From an uncultured Rhodospirillales bacterium (GTDB taxonomy: Bacteria > Pseudomonadota > Alphaproteobacteria > Acetobacterales > Acetobacteraceae), in assembly GCA_903843125.1 (NCBI GenBank), contig CAIMOR010000122.1, positions 1 to 40,428 of the forward strand: DNA of 40,428 nt, read 5' to 3'. Under the pieces are notes generated by a model, which searched no databases, was not told the origin of the DNA, and saw nothing but the letters and a program-made list of their open reading frames with translations. The translations under genes were made by a program, and so were the position numbers. Position 1 is the first letter of the stretch. Each line of letters begins with the position of its first letter. Below, piece by piece: positions 31,763 through 38,905 of this stretch.

Positions 31763-32776
31763 ATGCATAGCTTCCAGACCAGGCGTTTGCTGCTGGGCGC
31801 GGCCGCCGCCTTGGCCGCCCCGCGACTGGGGCGTGCCGCCGGGCTAACTCCGGTAACGATGCGCCTGGACTGGATTTTCCAGGGGCCGAACAGCGGCTTC
31901 GTCGTCGCCCGGGACAAGGGCTTCTACGCCGCTGCCGGGTTGGATGTGGAGATTGGGCCTGGCCGCGGTTCCAGCAGCACTGCGCAACTGGTGGCGAGCA
32001 ATGCGACCCAGTTCGGCTTCGCCGACGGCTTCGTGGTTGGCAACAGCGTCAGCCGCGGCATGGATGTCCGCACGGTCGGCGGCGTGTACCGGCGCAATCC
32101 CTGCGCGGTGATGGTGCTGGAGGACAGCGACATCCGACAGCCGAAGGACCTGGAGGGGAAGTCGATCGGCATTGCGGCCGGCTCGGCGCAGTTCCAGCAG
32201 TTCCCAGCCTGCGCCCGCGGCTTCGGGCTGGACCTGGCCAAGGTTCGTGTGGTGGCGATCGACCCCGTAGCCGGCATTCCCGCGTTGCTCGAGGGCAAGG
32301 TGCAGGCGCTGGGCGGCTTCGCCCAGGGCTATGTGCCGGGGATAGAACTGCGCAGCGACAAGCGCGTGCGGCTGTTCTGGTATGCCGATGCCGGGGTGAA
32401 CGCGGTCAGCAACGGCATCATCGTGCACAACGACCTGATCAAGCGGGAGCCGGCGCTGGTGCGGGCCTTCGTGGCGGCCAGCCTGCAGGGCTTCCTGTAC
32501 GGGCGGCAGCACCCGGACGAAGTGCCGGTCATCGTGAAGAAATATTCGGAGACGGTGAACCCGGCGATCGTGCGGCGGGAGCTGGAGCTTTCCTGGAACA
32601 CCTGGGTCACGCCGAACACCGCGCACAAGCCGTTGGGCTGGTCCTCGGCGGCGGATTGGGCGGCGACGGTGGAAACGCTGAAGCAGTATGGCGGCGTGAC
32701 CGCACCGCTGGAGGCTGGACAGCTGTTCAGCAACGACTTCGTGCCCGAGGGCGCGGAATTCGTGCCGCCGCAATGA
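31763..32776 (+). CDS. ABC transporter substrate-binding protein (NMT1/THI5, NitT/TauT type)
   Basis: The protein captures a small nitrogen or sulfur compound in the periplasm. The 337 residues begin with a signal peptide carrying twin arginines (TRRLLLGAAAALAAP) and ending near residue 26 (GRAAG). The mature part has family features: MRLDWIFQGPNSGF, KGFYAAAGLDVEI and DLEGKSIGIAAGSAQFQQF. The relatives bind nitrate, taurine, aliphatic sulfonates, pyrimidine precursors or riboflavin, so the ligand cannot be assigned. GGGGAT precedes the ATG. It starts a five-gene operon whose later genes overlap or nearly overlap. Confidence 0.92.
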   Translation: MHSFQTRRLLLGAAAALAAPRLGRAAGLTPVTMRLDWIFQGPNSGFVVARDKGFYAAAGLDVEIGPGRGSSSTAQLVASNATQFGFADGFVVGNSVSRGMDVRTVGGVYRRNPCAVMVLEDSDIRQPKDLEGKSIGIAAGSAQFQQFPACARGFGLDLAKVRVVAIDPVAGIPALLEGKVQALGGFAQGYVPGIELRSDKRVRLFWYADAGVNAVSNGIIVHNDLIKREPALVRAFVAASLQGFLYGRQHPDEVPVIVKKYSETVNPAIVRRELELSWNTWVTPNTAHKPLGWSSAADWAATVETLKQYGGVTAPLEAGQLFSNDFVPEGAEFVPPQ

Positions 32777-33414
32777 CCGACGGGCTGCTGGTGACGCTGG
32801 CCGAGAAGGCGGCACCGGCGCGCGCGGCGCTGCTGGTGATAGATGTGCAGAACGACTTCCTGGCCGATGGCGGCTTTTTCCATCGCGCCGGCTACGACGT
32901 CAGTACGGCGCGGGCCGCGGTGCCGCCGTTGCAGCGCCTGGTGGGAGCGGCACGGCATGCAGGGGTGGCGGTGGTGTTCGTCCAGGCCATCTACGACGAC
33001 GAGCATTGCTCCCCGGTGATGCGGGAGCGCAATCAGCGGCGCGGCCTGGTGGCGCCGCGCTGCCTGAGCGGCAGCTGGGGCGCCGATTTCTACCAACTGC
33101 AGCCGGCGCCGGGCGACGCGGTGGTGGTGAAGCATCGCTACAGCGCGATGCTGGGCAGCGGACTGCCGGCGCTGCTGCGCGCGCGGGGCATTGAGAGCCT
33201 GCTGCTGGCGGGCGTGGCGACGGATACCTGCGTGGAATCCACCGGTCGCGATGCCTACTTCATGGACTGGTACGTCACGCTGGTGGCGGATTGCTGCGGA
33301 GCGGCTTCGGCCGCGGACCACGCCGGGGCGCTGGCACGGTTCGACCGCGACTATGGCACGGTGTGTTCCTCAGCCGAGTTGATGGCGGCGTGGGGCCAGC
33401 CGGCGCATGGGTGA
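32773..33414 (+). CDS. Isochorismatase-family cysteine hydrolase, RutB-like
   Basis: The family contains isochorismatase, N-carbamoylsarcosine amidase, nicotinamidase and RutB, the ureidoacrylate/peroxyureidoacrylate amidohydrolase of pyrimidine breakdown. In this 213-residue protein the triad is D24 (VIDVQNDF), K120 (VVVKHRYS) and C153 (ATDTCVES). Several stretches resemble RutB: ADGGFFHRAGYDVSTAR (31-47), GSWGADFY (100-107), KHRYSAM and CVESTGRDA. The ATG overlaps the upstream stop as ATGA, and the gene overlaps the ATPase gene by eight bases. An amidase placed within an ABC importer operon probably acts on the imported compound or its product, releasing ammonia or carbamate. Confidence 0.88.
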   Translation: MTDGLLVTLAEKAAPARAALLVIDVQNDFLADGGFFHRAGYDVSTARAAVPPLQRLVGAARHAGVAVVFVQAIYDDEHCSPVMRERNQRRGLVAPRCLSGSWGADFYQLQPAPGDAVVVKHRYSAMLGSGLPALLRARGIESLLLAGVATDTCVESTGRDAYFMDWYVTLVADCCGAASAADHAGALARFDRDYGTVCSSAELMAAWGQPAHG

Positions 33415-34192
33415 CGCCATGCTGGAACTGCGCGAGCTTTCCAAGCTTTACGCGACGGGCAACGGCGTGGTGCGCGCGCTGGACCGGATCTCGTTGGTGC
33501 AGAGCCCGGGGGAGTTCGTCTCCATCGTGGGGCCGAGCGGCTGCGGCAAGAGCACGCTGCTGATGCTGGCGGCCGGGTTGGTCGGCGCCAGTGCCGGCCA
33601 GGTGCTGGTCCAGGGACGCGCGGTGACGGGACCGCGGACCGATGTTGGGATCGTGTTCCAGAGCCCCGTGCTGCTGGAATGGCGGACCGCGCTGGGCAAC
33701 GTGATGCTGCAGGCCGAGGCACGCGGTCTGCCGAGACGGGCGGCGGAAGCACGGGCGCGGGAGCTGCTGGCGCAGGTCGGCCTGGCCGGGTTCGAGCAGA
33801 AATATCCGCATGAACTATCCGGCGGGATGCGTCAGCGGGTCTCCATCTGTCGCGCGCTGATCCATGCGCCGCAACACCTGCTGATGGACGAGCCGTTCGG
33901 CGCGCTGGACAGCCTGACGCGCGACCAGCTGGTGCTGGACATCCAGCACATGTGGCAGGCGCGGGAGCGGGCGATGACGGTGACGTTCATCACCCACAGC
34001 GTGCAGGAGGCGGTGTTCCTCTCGGACCGCGTGGTGGTGATGACGCCGCGCCCGGGGCGGATCGACCAGGTGATGGAGATAGACCTGCCGCGGCCGCGCA
34101 CGCTGGCGATGCGCGAGCAGCCGCCGTTCAACGCCTATTGCCGGCAGGTCCTGGACCTGTTCCTGCAGCGCGGCGTCCTCAGGGAACATTGA
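33407..34192 (+). CDS. ABC transporter ATP-binding protein (NitT/TauT type)
   Basis: This cytoplasmic ATPase powers the importer. In the 261 residues the Walker A motif GPSGCGKST is at 42-50, the Q-loop glutamine is Q85, the signature LSGGM at 137-141 and Walker B LLMDEPF at 158-164; THS near 195 is the switch histidine. It is of SsuB/TauB/NrtD type. It overlaps the hydrolase gene by eight bases; a second ATG at 33419 is possible, neither has a strong ribosome site, in line with translational coupling. Confidence 0.95.
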   Translation: MGDAMLELRELSKLYATGNGVVRALDRISLVQSPGEFVSIVGPSGCGKSTLLMLAAGLVGASAGQVLVQGRAVTGPRTDVGIVFQSPVLLEWRTALGNVMLQAEARGLPRRAAEARARELLAQVGLAGFEQKYPHELSGGMRQRVSICRALIHAPQHLLMDEPFGALDSLTRDQLVLDIQHMWQARERAMTVTFITHSVQEAVFLSDRVVVMTPRPGRIDQVMEIDLPRPRTLAMREQPPFNAYCRQVLDLFLQRGVLREH

Positions 34193-34194
34193 GC

Positions 34195-35037
34195 ATGGCC
34201 GAGGATGCCCTGCTGCGGCTGGAGGCAGTTCTGCTGACGGCGCGACGGCGGCTGGAATGGCGCCGGCGGCTGGCCACGGTGCTGGCACCAAGCGTCGCCG
34301 TGCTGGTGCTGCTGCTGTTCTGGGAATACGGCGCCAGGCTGTTCGCCATTCCGCCCTACCTGTTGCCAGGGCCTCAGGTGGTGCTGGCTTCCATGCGCGA
34401 GAACGCCGCGGCGCTGTGGACGCAGGGGCTGGTGACGACGTGGGAGATAGTGCTGGGCTTCGCGCTCAGCGTTGCGGTCGGTCTGCCCTTGGCGTTGGCG
34501 ATCTTCCTGTGGCAGCCCTTTGCCCGGGCGGTGTACCCGCTGATGATCGCGTCCCAGGCCATGCCGAAGGTGGCGGTGGCGCCGCTGTTCCTGGTGTGGT
34601 TCGGCTTCGGCCTGCTGCCGAAGGTGTTGATCGGCTTCCTGATCTGCTTCTTCCCGATCGTCATCAACACGGTCATGGGGCTGCACGGGATCGAGCGCGA
34701 GAAGATCTACCTGGCGCAGTCGATGGGGCTGGGTAGCGCCGCCACGTTCTTCAAGATTCGCCTGCCCAATGCGCTGCCGGCGATCTTCGGTGGCTTGAAG
34801 ATAGCGATCACGCTGGCGGTGGTGGGTGCCGTGGTCGGAGAGTTCGTCGGCGGTGATGCCGGGCTGGGCTACCTGCTGATCACGGCCAATGGCAACATGG
34901 ACACGGCGCTGCTGTTCGCCGGGATCGTCTGCCTCACCGTCATCGGGGTGGTGCTGTTCCTGCTGGTGGAACTGGCCGAGCGGCTGCTGTTGCCGCGCCA
35001 TGCGGTGGGTGGCGGCGCTGCGCGGGACGCCGCCTGA
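34195..35037 (+). CDS. ABC transporter permease (NitT/TauT type)
   Basis: This 280-residue inner-membrane protein has about six hydrophobic segments (first at about 28-45) and the BPD_transp_1 domain. The coupling-loop EAA-like motif is seen around AQSMGLGSAATFFKIRLP. It begins two bases after the ATPase stop and its own stop overlaps the next start as TGATG. As a single permease gene it probably forms a homodimer, as in SsuC or TauC systems. Confidence 0.94.
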   Translation: MAEDALLRLEAVLLTARRRLEWRRRLATVLAPSVAVLVLLLFWEYGARLFAIPPYLLPGPQVVLASMRENAAALWTQGLVTTWEIVLGFALSVAVGLPLALAIFLWQPFARAVYPLMIASQAMPKVAVAPLFLVWFGFGLLPKVLIGFLICFFPIVINTVMGLHGIEREKIYLAQSMGLGSAATFFKIRLPNALPAIFGGLKIAITLAVVGAVVGEFVGGDAGLGYLLITANGNMDTALLFAGIVCLTVIGVVLFLLVELAERLLLPRHAVGGGAARDAA

Positions 35038-35996
35038 TGTCCCTCTACCCGGCGCTGGTGCGGCCGCTGCTGTTCCGCCTTTCGCCGGACCGAGCGCATG
35101 CCCTGGCACAGGCGGCGCTGCGCTGGCCGGCCCTGTGGCGCCTGCTGGCCGCCGGCGCGGCGCCGGGCCAGCCGGTGCGCTTCGCCGGCGTGGAACTGGC
35201 CAACCCGGTCGGTCTCGCGGCAGGCTTCGACAAGAACGCCGAGCTGGTGGCGGCGCTGTCGCAGCTGGGCTTTGGCTTCGTCACCGTCGGTTCGCTGATG
35301 GCGGAGCCGCGCTTCGGCAACCCCTTCCCGCGCCTGGTGCGCTACCCGGAGACGCTGTCGATGGCGGACTCGATGGGGCTGCCGAGCAAGGGGTTGCCCT
35401 ATGCGCTGGCGCGGCTGCAGGCGCTGCGGCCCTCGTGCGTGCCGGTCTTTGCCAATGTCGCGGGCTTCAGCGCGGAGGCGATCGTCCGCAGCGTGCGTGC
35501 GGTGGCGCCGCTGGTAGCCGCAGTGGAGATCAATCTGCTCTGCCCGAATATCACCAAGGGTGAGCGCTTCGACGAGATGGCGTTCCTGCGGGAGGTGCTG
35601 GACCAACTGGCCGGGCATGCCGGACCGCTGGTGGTGCGGCTGCCGAACGACACGGTGGCCGATGCCGATCGGCGCGCCGAATTCCTGGAGATCTGCATCG
35701 GCGGTGGCGTGAAGGGCGTGAAGATCGGCGGCGGGCGGCCGGTGGCGGAGCCTCGGCTGGGCACCGGGCAGGGCACGCTGCATGGCCAGGCGATCTTCGA
35801 TCGCGCCTTGGAGCATGTCGAGGCGGCATCACGAGTTGTTCGCGGCCGGCTCGACATCAAGGGCAATGGCGGCGTTGGCAGCGCCGCGCAGGTCCGGGCG
35901 ATGCAACGGGCGGGGGCCTGCTGCGTCGACCTGTACAGCGCCTTCGTTTACCAGGGCTGGGGCGTGGCGCGGGCGATCAACCGCGACCTGGCCTGA
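35037..35996 (+). CDS. Dihydroorotate dehydrogenase-like flavoprotein with altered active site
   Basis: The 319-residue TIM-barrel FMN protein resembles class 2 dihydroorotate dehydrogenase: NPVGLAAGFDKNAE (56-69) and KGNGGVGSAAQ (275-285). Key places differ. The catalytic base position is C169 in NLLCPNI, as in class 1 enzymes, not the class 2 serine. The orotate-binding motif GFNN reads GLPSKG (114-119). The NTT region reads KIGGGRP (229-235). The FMN-contact lysine of KIAPD is R201 (RLPND). N166 and N171 are kept. I infer that it acts on another cyclic amide or heterocycle. It is co-translated with the ABC permease and is the last gene of the importer operon, a place more fitting for catabolism than for pyrimidine synthesis. 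A divergent but genuine pyrD remains possible. Confidence 0.8.
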   Translation: MSLYPALVRPLLFRLSPDRAHALAQAALRWPALWRLLAAGAAPGQPVRFAGVELANPVGLAAGFDKNAELVAALSQLGFGFVTVGSLMAEPRFGNPFPRLVRYPETLSMADSMGLPSKGLPYALARLQALRPSCVPVFANVAGFSAEAIVRSVRAVAPLVAAVEINLLCPNITKGERFDEMAFLREVLDQLAGHAGPLVVRLPNDTVADADRRAEFLEICIGGGVKGVKIGGGRPVAEPRLGTGQGTLHGQAIFDRALEHVEAASRVVRGRLDIKGNGGVGSAAQVRAMQRAGACCVDLYSAFVYQGWGVARAINRDLA

Positions 35997-36371
35997 TCAG
36001 CCCTTGGCGGCGGCCTGCAGGATGTGCTCCGGCGTGGAGGAGACCACCTGCACGTAGCGCGGCTTGAAGGCGGCTGGGCCACCTTCGATGTACTTGATGA
36101 ACTCCGGCTTCATGTCCTTCAGGATCGGCAGGATGCGGGCATGTTCCTGGATGCTGGCCCATTCGGCGATCAGGAAGAATCGCTGCGGGTCGGTCTCGTC
36201 GCGGCAGAGCACGCCATCCTTCACCTGGGCGGCGGATTTATGCATCGGGTTGTCGGCGCCGTAGTCGAACGCCTCGAACAGGCGGACGAACTCTTCCTCG
36301 TGGCCGGCCTGCACGCGAAAGTCGTAGATGTGGAGGTAGTTGCCGGCGGTCGCCAGGGGTTCCTGTGCCAT
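35997..36371 (-). CDS. Small ABM-like (antibiotic biosynthesis monooxygenase fold) protein
   Basis: This 124-residue soluble protein has a ferredoxin-like beta-alpha-beta pattern seen in ABM/dabb proteins: an opening strand HIYDFRVQAGHEEEFVRLF (14-32), a central strand RFFLIAEWASIQEH and a closing strand. Such proteins can be cofactor-free oxygenases or have no known reaction. No catalytic residues can be assigned. Its stop is adjacent to that of the convergent dehydrogenase-like gene. It is divergent from the Rieske oxygenase gene, with 122 bases between them that hold the promoters. Confidence 0.65.
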   Translation of the reverse strand: MAQEPLATAGNYLHIYDFRVQAGHEEEFVRLFEAFDYGADNPMHKSAAQVKDGVLCRDETDPQRFFLIAEWASIQEHARILPILKDMKPEFIKYIEGGPAAFKPRYVQVVSSTPEHILQAAAKG

Positions 36372-36440
36372 GCTGTCCTCGGTTCTGCTATGCCACGAGC
36401 AGGCTAGGCCGGAGCCGGGGCGACAAGCAATGGCACTGCG

Positions 36441-36469
36441 TTGCGTGAGGCCGGGAAGCGCGGCATACT
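36441..36469 (+). promoter_or_regulatory. Candidate sigma-70 promoter of the Rieske oxygenase operon
   Basis: TTGCGT (36441-36446) and CATACT (36464-36469) are separated by 17 bases. The -10 matches at four of six positions and the -35 at three. A strong AGGAGG follows at 36480-36485, eight bases before the ATG at 36494. Confidence 0.35.
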
Positions 36470-36493
36470 GAGCATTCCCAGGAGGGCGCGGCC

Positions 36494-37753
36494 ATGGACA
36501 TCTCCCCGGAACATCCCCGCAATGCCGGCCGGCTGCTGTGGCCCGGCGACGACCTGACGCGCATTCCGGACTGGGTCTACACCGACCAGGAAGTCTACGA
36601 ACGGGAGGTGGAGCGGATCTTCCACGGCCGCACCTGGAACTATGTGGCGCTGGAAGCCGAACTGCCGAACGCCGGCGATTTCATCCGCAGCAATGTCGGG
36701 CCCACGCCGGTGGTGGTAAGCCGCGCCAAGGATGGCGCAGTGCATGTGTTCGAGAACCGCTGCACGCATCGCGCCGCCGAGTTCTGCCGCGAGCTGACCG
36801 GCAACGTAAAGGAGTTCGTCTGTCCCTATCACCAGTGGACATATGACCTGAAGGGCAGGCTGCAGGGCGTGCCGTTCCGGCGCGGCGTGGCCGGTGCCGG
36901 CGGCATGCCGAAGGAGTTTACCACCGCCGATCACAGTCCGCGGCAGTTGGCGGTAACGACGCATCGCGGCGTGGTCTTCGCCAGCTACGCGCCGGATATG
37001 GAGCCGCTGGCCGACTACCTGGGGCCGGAGGTAATGCGCGAGTTCGAGGCGACCTTCGACGGTCGCGCGCTGGTCATCCTGGGGCACTACCGCCACAGCC
37101 TGCCAGGCAACTGGAAGCTGTACCACGAGAACCTGAAGGACCCCTACCACGCCACGCTGCTGCATACCTTTCTGGTGACCTTCGGCCTGCTGGTAGCCGG
37201 CAACAAATCCCTGATGCTGGCCGACGCCAGCGGGCGCCACGGCGTGATGTGCAGCGCCAAATCGGACGTCAGCAAGGTTACAGCCGAAGCCAAGGGCGAG
37301 ATGCGCGCCTTCAAGGAAGGCATGAAGCTGGCCGATGCGCGGATGATGGCGTTCATCGACGAGTTCGATAGTCCCTGGTCGGTGACGATGGCGACGATCT
37401 GGCCGAACCTGATCGTGCAGCGGGAGATGAACACGCTCGGCATTCGCCAGCTGGTGCCAACCGGGCCGAACGAGTTCATCATGAAGTGGACCATGTTCGG
37501 CTTCGAGGGTGACAGCGAGGAGATGACGCGGCATCGGCTGCGCCAGGGCAACCTGATGGGACCAGCCGGCTTCCTTGGCCTTGAGGACAACGAGGCGATC
37601 AAGTTCGTGCAGGACGGCATGCTGCGCGTACCCGGCGGCGAGCACCTGGTGGCGCTGGACCCGGCAACACCGTTCGGCACGTCGGAGACGCTGATCTCGG
37701 AAAGCGCGATCCGCGGCATGTATCGTCATTGGCGCGAGGTGATGGGGCTGTGA
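36494..37753 (+). CDS. Rieske non-heme iron ring-hydroxylating oxygenase, alpha subunit
   Basis: The alpha subunit binds a Rieske [2Fe-2S] cluster and a mononuclear iron and adds oxygen to an aromatic ring. In this 419-residue protein the Rieske ligands are C90-x-H92 and C110-x2-H113 (CPYHQW). The iron-site stretch is NWKLYHENLKDPYHATLLH, with bridging D216 and iron ligands H219 and H224. The size and a small beta subunit partner suggest the anthranilate, salicylate or benzoate-type group. No ferredoxin or reductase gene is in the window, so electron partners must be encoded elsewhere. The strong AGGAGG supports high expression. Its stop overlaps the beta subunit start as GTGA. Confidence 0.93.
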   Translation: MDISPEHPRNAGRLLWPGDDLTRIPDWVYTDQEVYEREVERIFHGRTWNYVALEAELPNAGDFIRSNVGPTPVVVSRAKDGAVHVFENRCTHRAAEFCRELTGNVKEFVCPYHQWTYDLKGRLQGVPFRRGVAGAGGMPKEFTTADHSPRQLAVTTHRGVVFASYAPDMEPLADYLGPEVMREFEATFDGRALVILGHYRHSLPGNWKLYHENLKDPYHATLLHTFLVTFGLLVAGNKSLMLADASGRHGVMCSAKSDVSKVTAEAKGEMRAFKEGMKLADARMMAFIDEFDSPWSVTMATIWPNLIVQREMNTLGIRQLVPTGPNEFIMKWTMFGFEGDSEEMTRHRLRQGNLMGPAGFLGLEDNEAIKFVQDGMLRVPGGEHLVALDPATPFGTSETLISESAIRGMYRHWREVMGL

Positions 37754-38241
37754 CCGACCCTCGCCTGGAAGCACTGCTGTTGCGCGCGGAGATCGAGGCC
37801 TTCAATGCCGATTACTGCGCCAGGCTGGACCGGCAGGACCTGAACGCCTGGGTGCAATGCTTCACCGAGGACGCCTTCTACGTGGTCATCAGCCGCGAGA
37901 ATTTCGAGCGCGGGCAGCCGGTGGGCCTGATCTATTGCGAGGGGCGGCCGATGATCCAGGACCGGGCCTTCGCCTTGCTGAATACCGCGATGTTCGGCCC
38001 GCGTTACCTGCGCCACATGGTCAGCAACCTGAGCGTCGCAGCGCAGCCGGATGGCAGCGTGCAGGCGCGCGCGAATTTCGTCGTGTTCGAGGTGCTGACC
38101 GACCGTCCCGATGCGCGCCTGCTGCAGGTCGGTGAATACCGCGACGTCTTCGTGCGCGACGGCGAGGCGCTTAAGCTGCGCGAACGCCGCTGCGTCTACG
38201 ACAATCTGCTGATACCGACGGCGCTCTGCATCCCCGTCTAG
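37750..38241 (+). CDS. Ring-hydroxylating oxygenase beta subunit
   Basis: The beta subunit is a small NTF2/SnoaL-like fold that stabilises the alpha3beta3 oxygenase and has no cofactor. The 163-residue length and stretches such as EIEAFNADYCARLD (16-29), RYLRHMVSN (about 91-99) and ERRCVYDN (about 146-153) are typical. The GTG start overlaps the alpha stop. Its stop codon shares bases with the stop of the convergent MarR gene (CTAG, 38238-38241), leaving no room for a terminator. Confidence 0.92.
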   Translation: MTDPRLEALLLRAEIEAFNADYCARLDRQDLNAWVQCFTEDAFYVVISRENFERGQPVGLIYCEGRPMIQDRAFALLNTAMFGPRYLRHMVSNLSVAAQPDGSVQARANFVVFEVLTDRPDARLLQVGEYRDVFVRDGEALKLRERRCVYDNLLIPTALCIPV

Positions 38242-38795
38242 GCGGCAGCAGGGCCGAGGGCAGCGCGTCCGCTGCCATTGTTGGCGTCCACCAGGCGCAG
38301 CAGCATCGCCATGAACAATACGCGCTCCGCGCTGCCGAGCGGCTCCAGCAGGCGTTCCTGCGCCCGTTTCATGGCGACCAGCATGGCACGCGTGACGCGC
38401 AGGCCTTCCGGCGTCAGGCGGGCCAGGACGGCGCGGCGGTCGGTCGTGCTGCGGTGGCGCTCGACCAGGCCGCGTTGTGCCAATCGGGCCAGCACGTCGG
38501 CGACGTTGCTGCGGTCGATCCCGACATCCTGCGCCAGCGAGTTCTGGTCCACGTCCGGCTTCAGCGACAGGGTGGTGAGGACGCCGTACTGCACTGGGGT
38601 GATGTCGAAGGCCTGGCATTCCTCGACGAAAAGCGCGGTGTGGATCTGGTGCAAGCGGCGCACCAGGTAGCCGGGGCGGCGCCATAGCGGCAGGCGCTCG
38701 ATCAGCTGGCGCAGTTCGGGGTCGCTGACCGCCTCGGCGACGGTCGCACGGGTGGCTTCGGCCGAGGGGCGCAGGCGCGGGATGGGCTTTTTCAT
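38238..38795 (-). CDS. MarR-family transcriptional regulator
   Basis: MarR proteins are dimeric winged-helix regulators that often respond to phenolic compounds. In this 185-residue protein the DNA-binding domain spans about 65-140: FDITPVQYGVLTTL, DQNSLAQDVGIDRSNVADVLARL (recognition helix within) and the wing STTDRRAVLARLTPEG. The N-terminal 45 residues are a longer extension than usual. It is convergent with the Rieske oxygenase genes and divergent from the molybdenum hydroxylase gene at 38906. An inverted repeat in the 110-base gap before that gene may be its operator, so it is a likely local regulator for aromatic catabolism. Confidence 0.92.
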   Translation of the reverse strand: MKKPIPRLRPSAEATRATVAEAVSDPELRQLIERLPLWRRPGYLVRRLHQIHTALFVEECQAFDITPVQYGVLTTLSLKPDVDQNSLAQDVGIDRSNVADVLARLAQRGLVERHRSTTDRRAVLARLTPEGLRVTRAMLVAMKRAQERLLEPLGSAERVLFMAMLLRLVDANNGSGRAALGPAAA

Positions 38796-38846
38796 CGGTG
38801 GTCAACATAGGGACGCTGCGCCTGCGGGCAAAGATGCGTTGACGGC

Positions 38847-38870
38847 GGCATGCGGTTTGCTCAGCATGCC
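38847..38870. promoter_or_regulatory. Inverted repeat, possible MarR operator
   Basis: GGCATGC (38847-38853) and GCATGCC (38864-38870) are exact complements separated by ten bases, in the gap between marR and the divergent molybdenum hydroxylase gene. A half-site spacing of about 17 bases suits a dimeric winged-helix regulator. A -35-like TTGACG overlaps its upstream side (from 38839). GCATGC is self-complementary, which raises chance occurrence. Confidence 0.35.
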
Positions 38871-38905
38871 CCGTAAATGCGGCGCAATGGCTGGCGGGGG
38901 CGGTT

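Noticed and set aside
35037-35996. Plain housekeeping pyrD
   Set aside because: Orotate-binding residues and the class 2 catalytic serine are replaced and the gene is embedded in an importer operon; kept as a DHODH-like protein without gene symbol.
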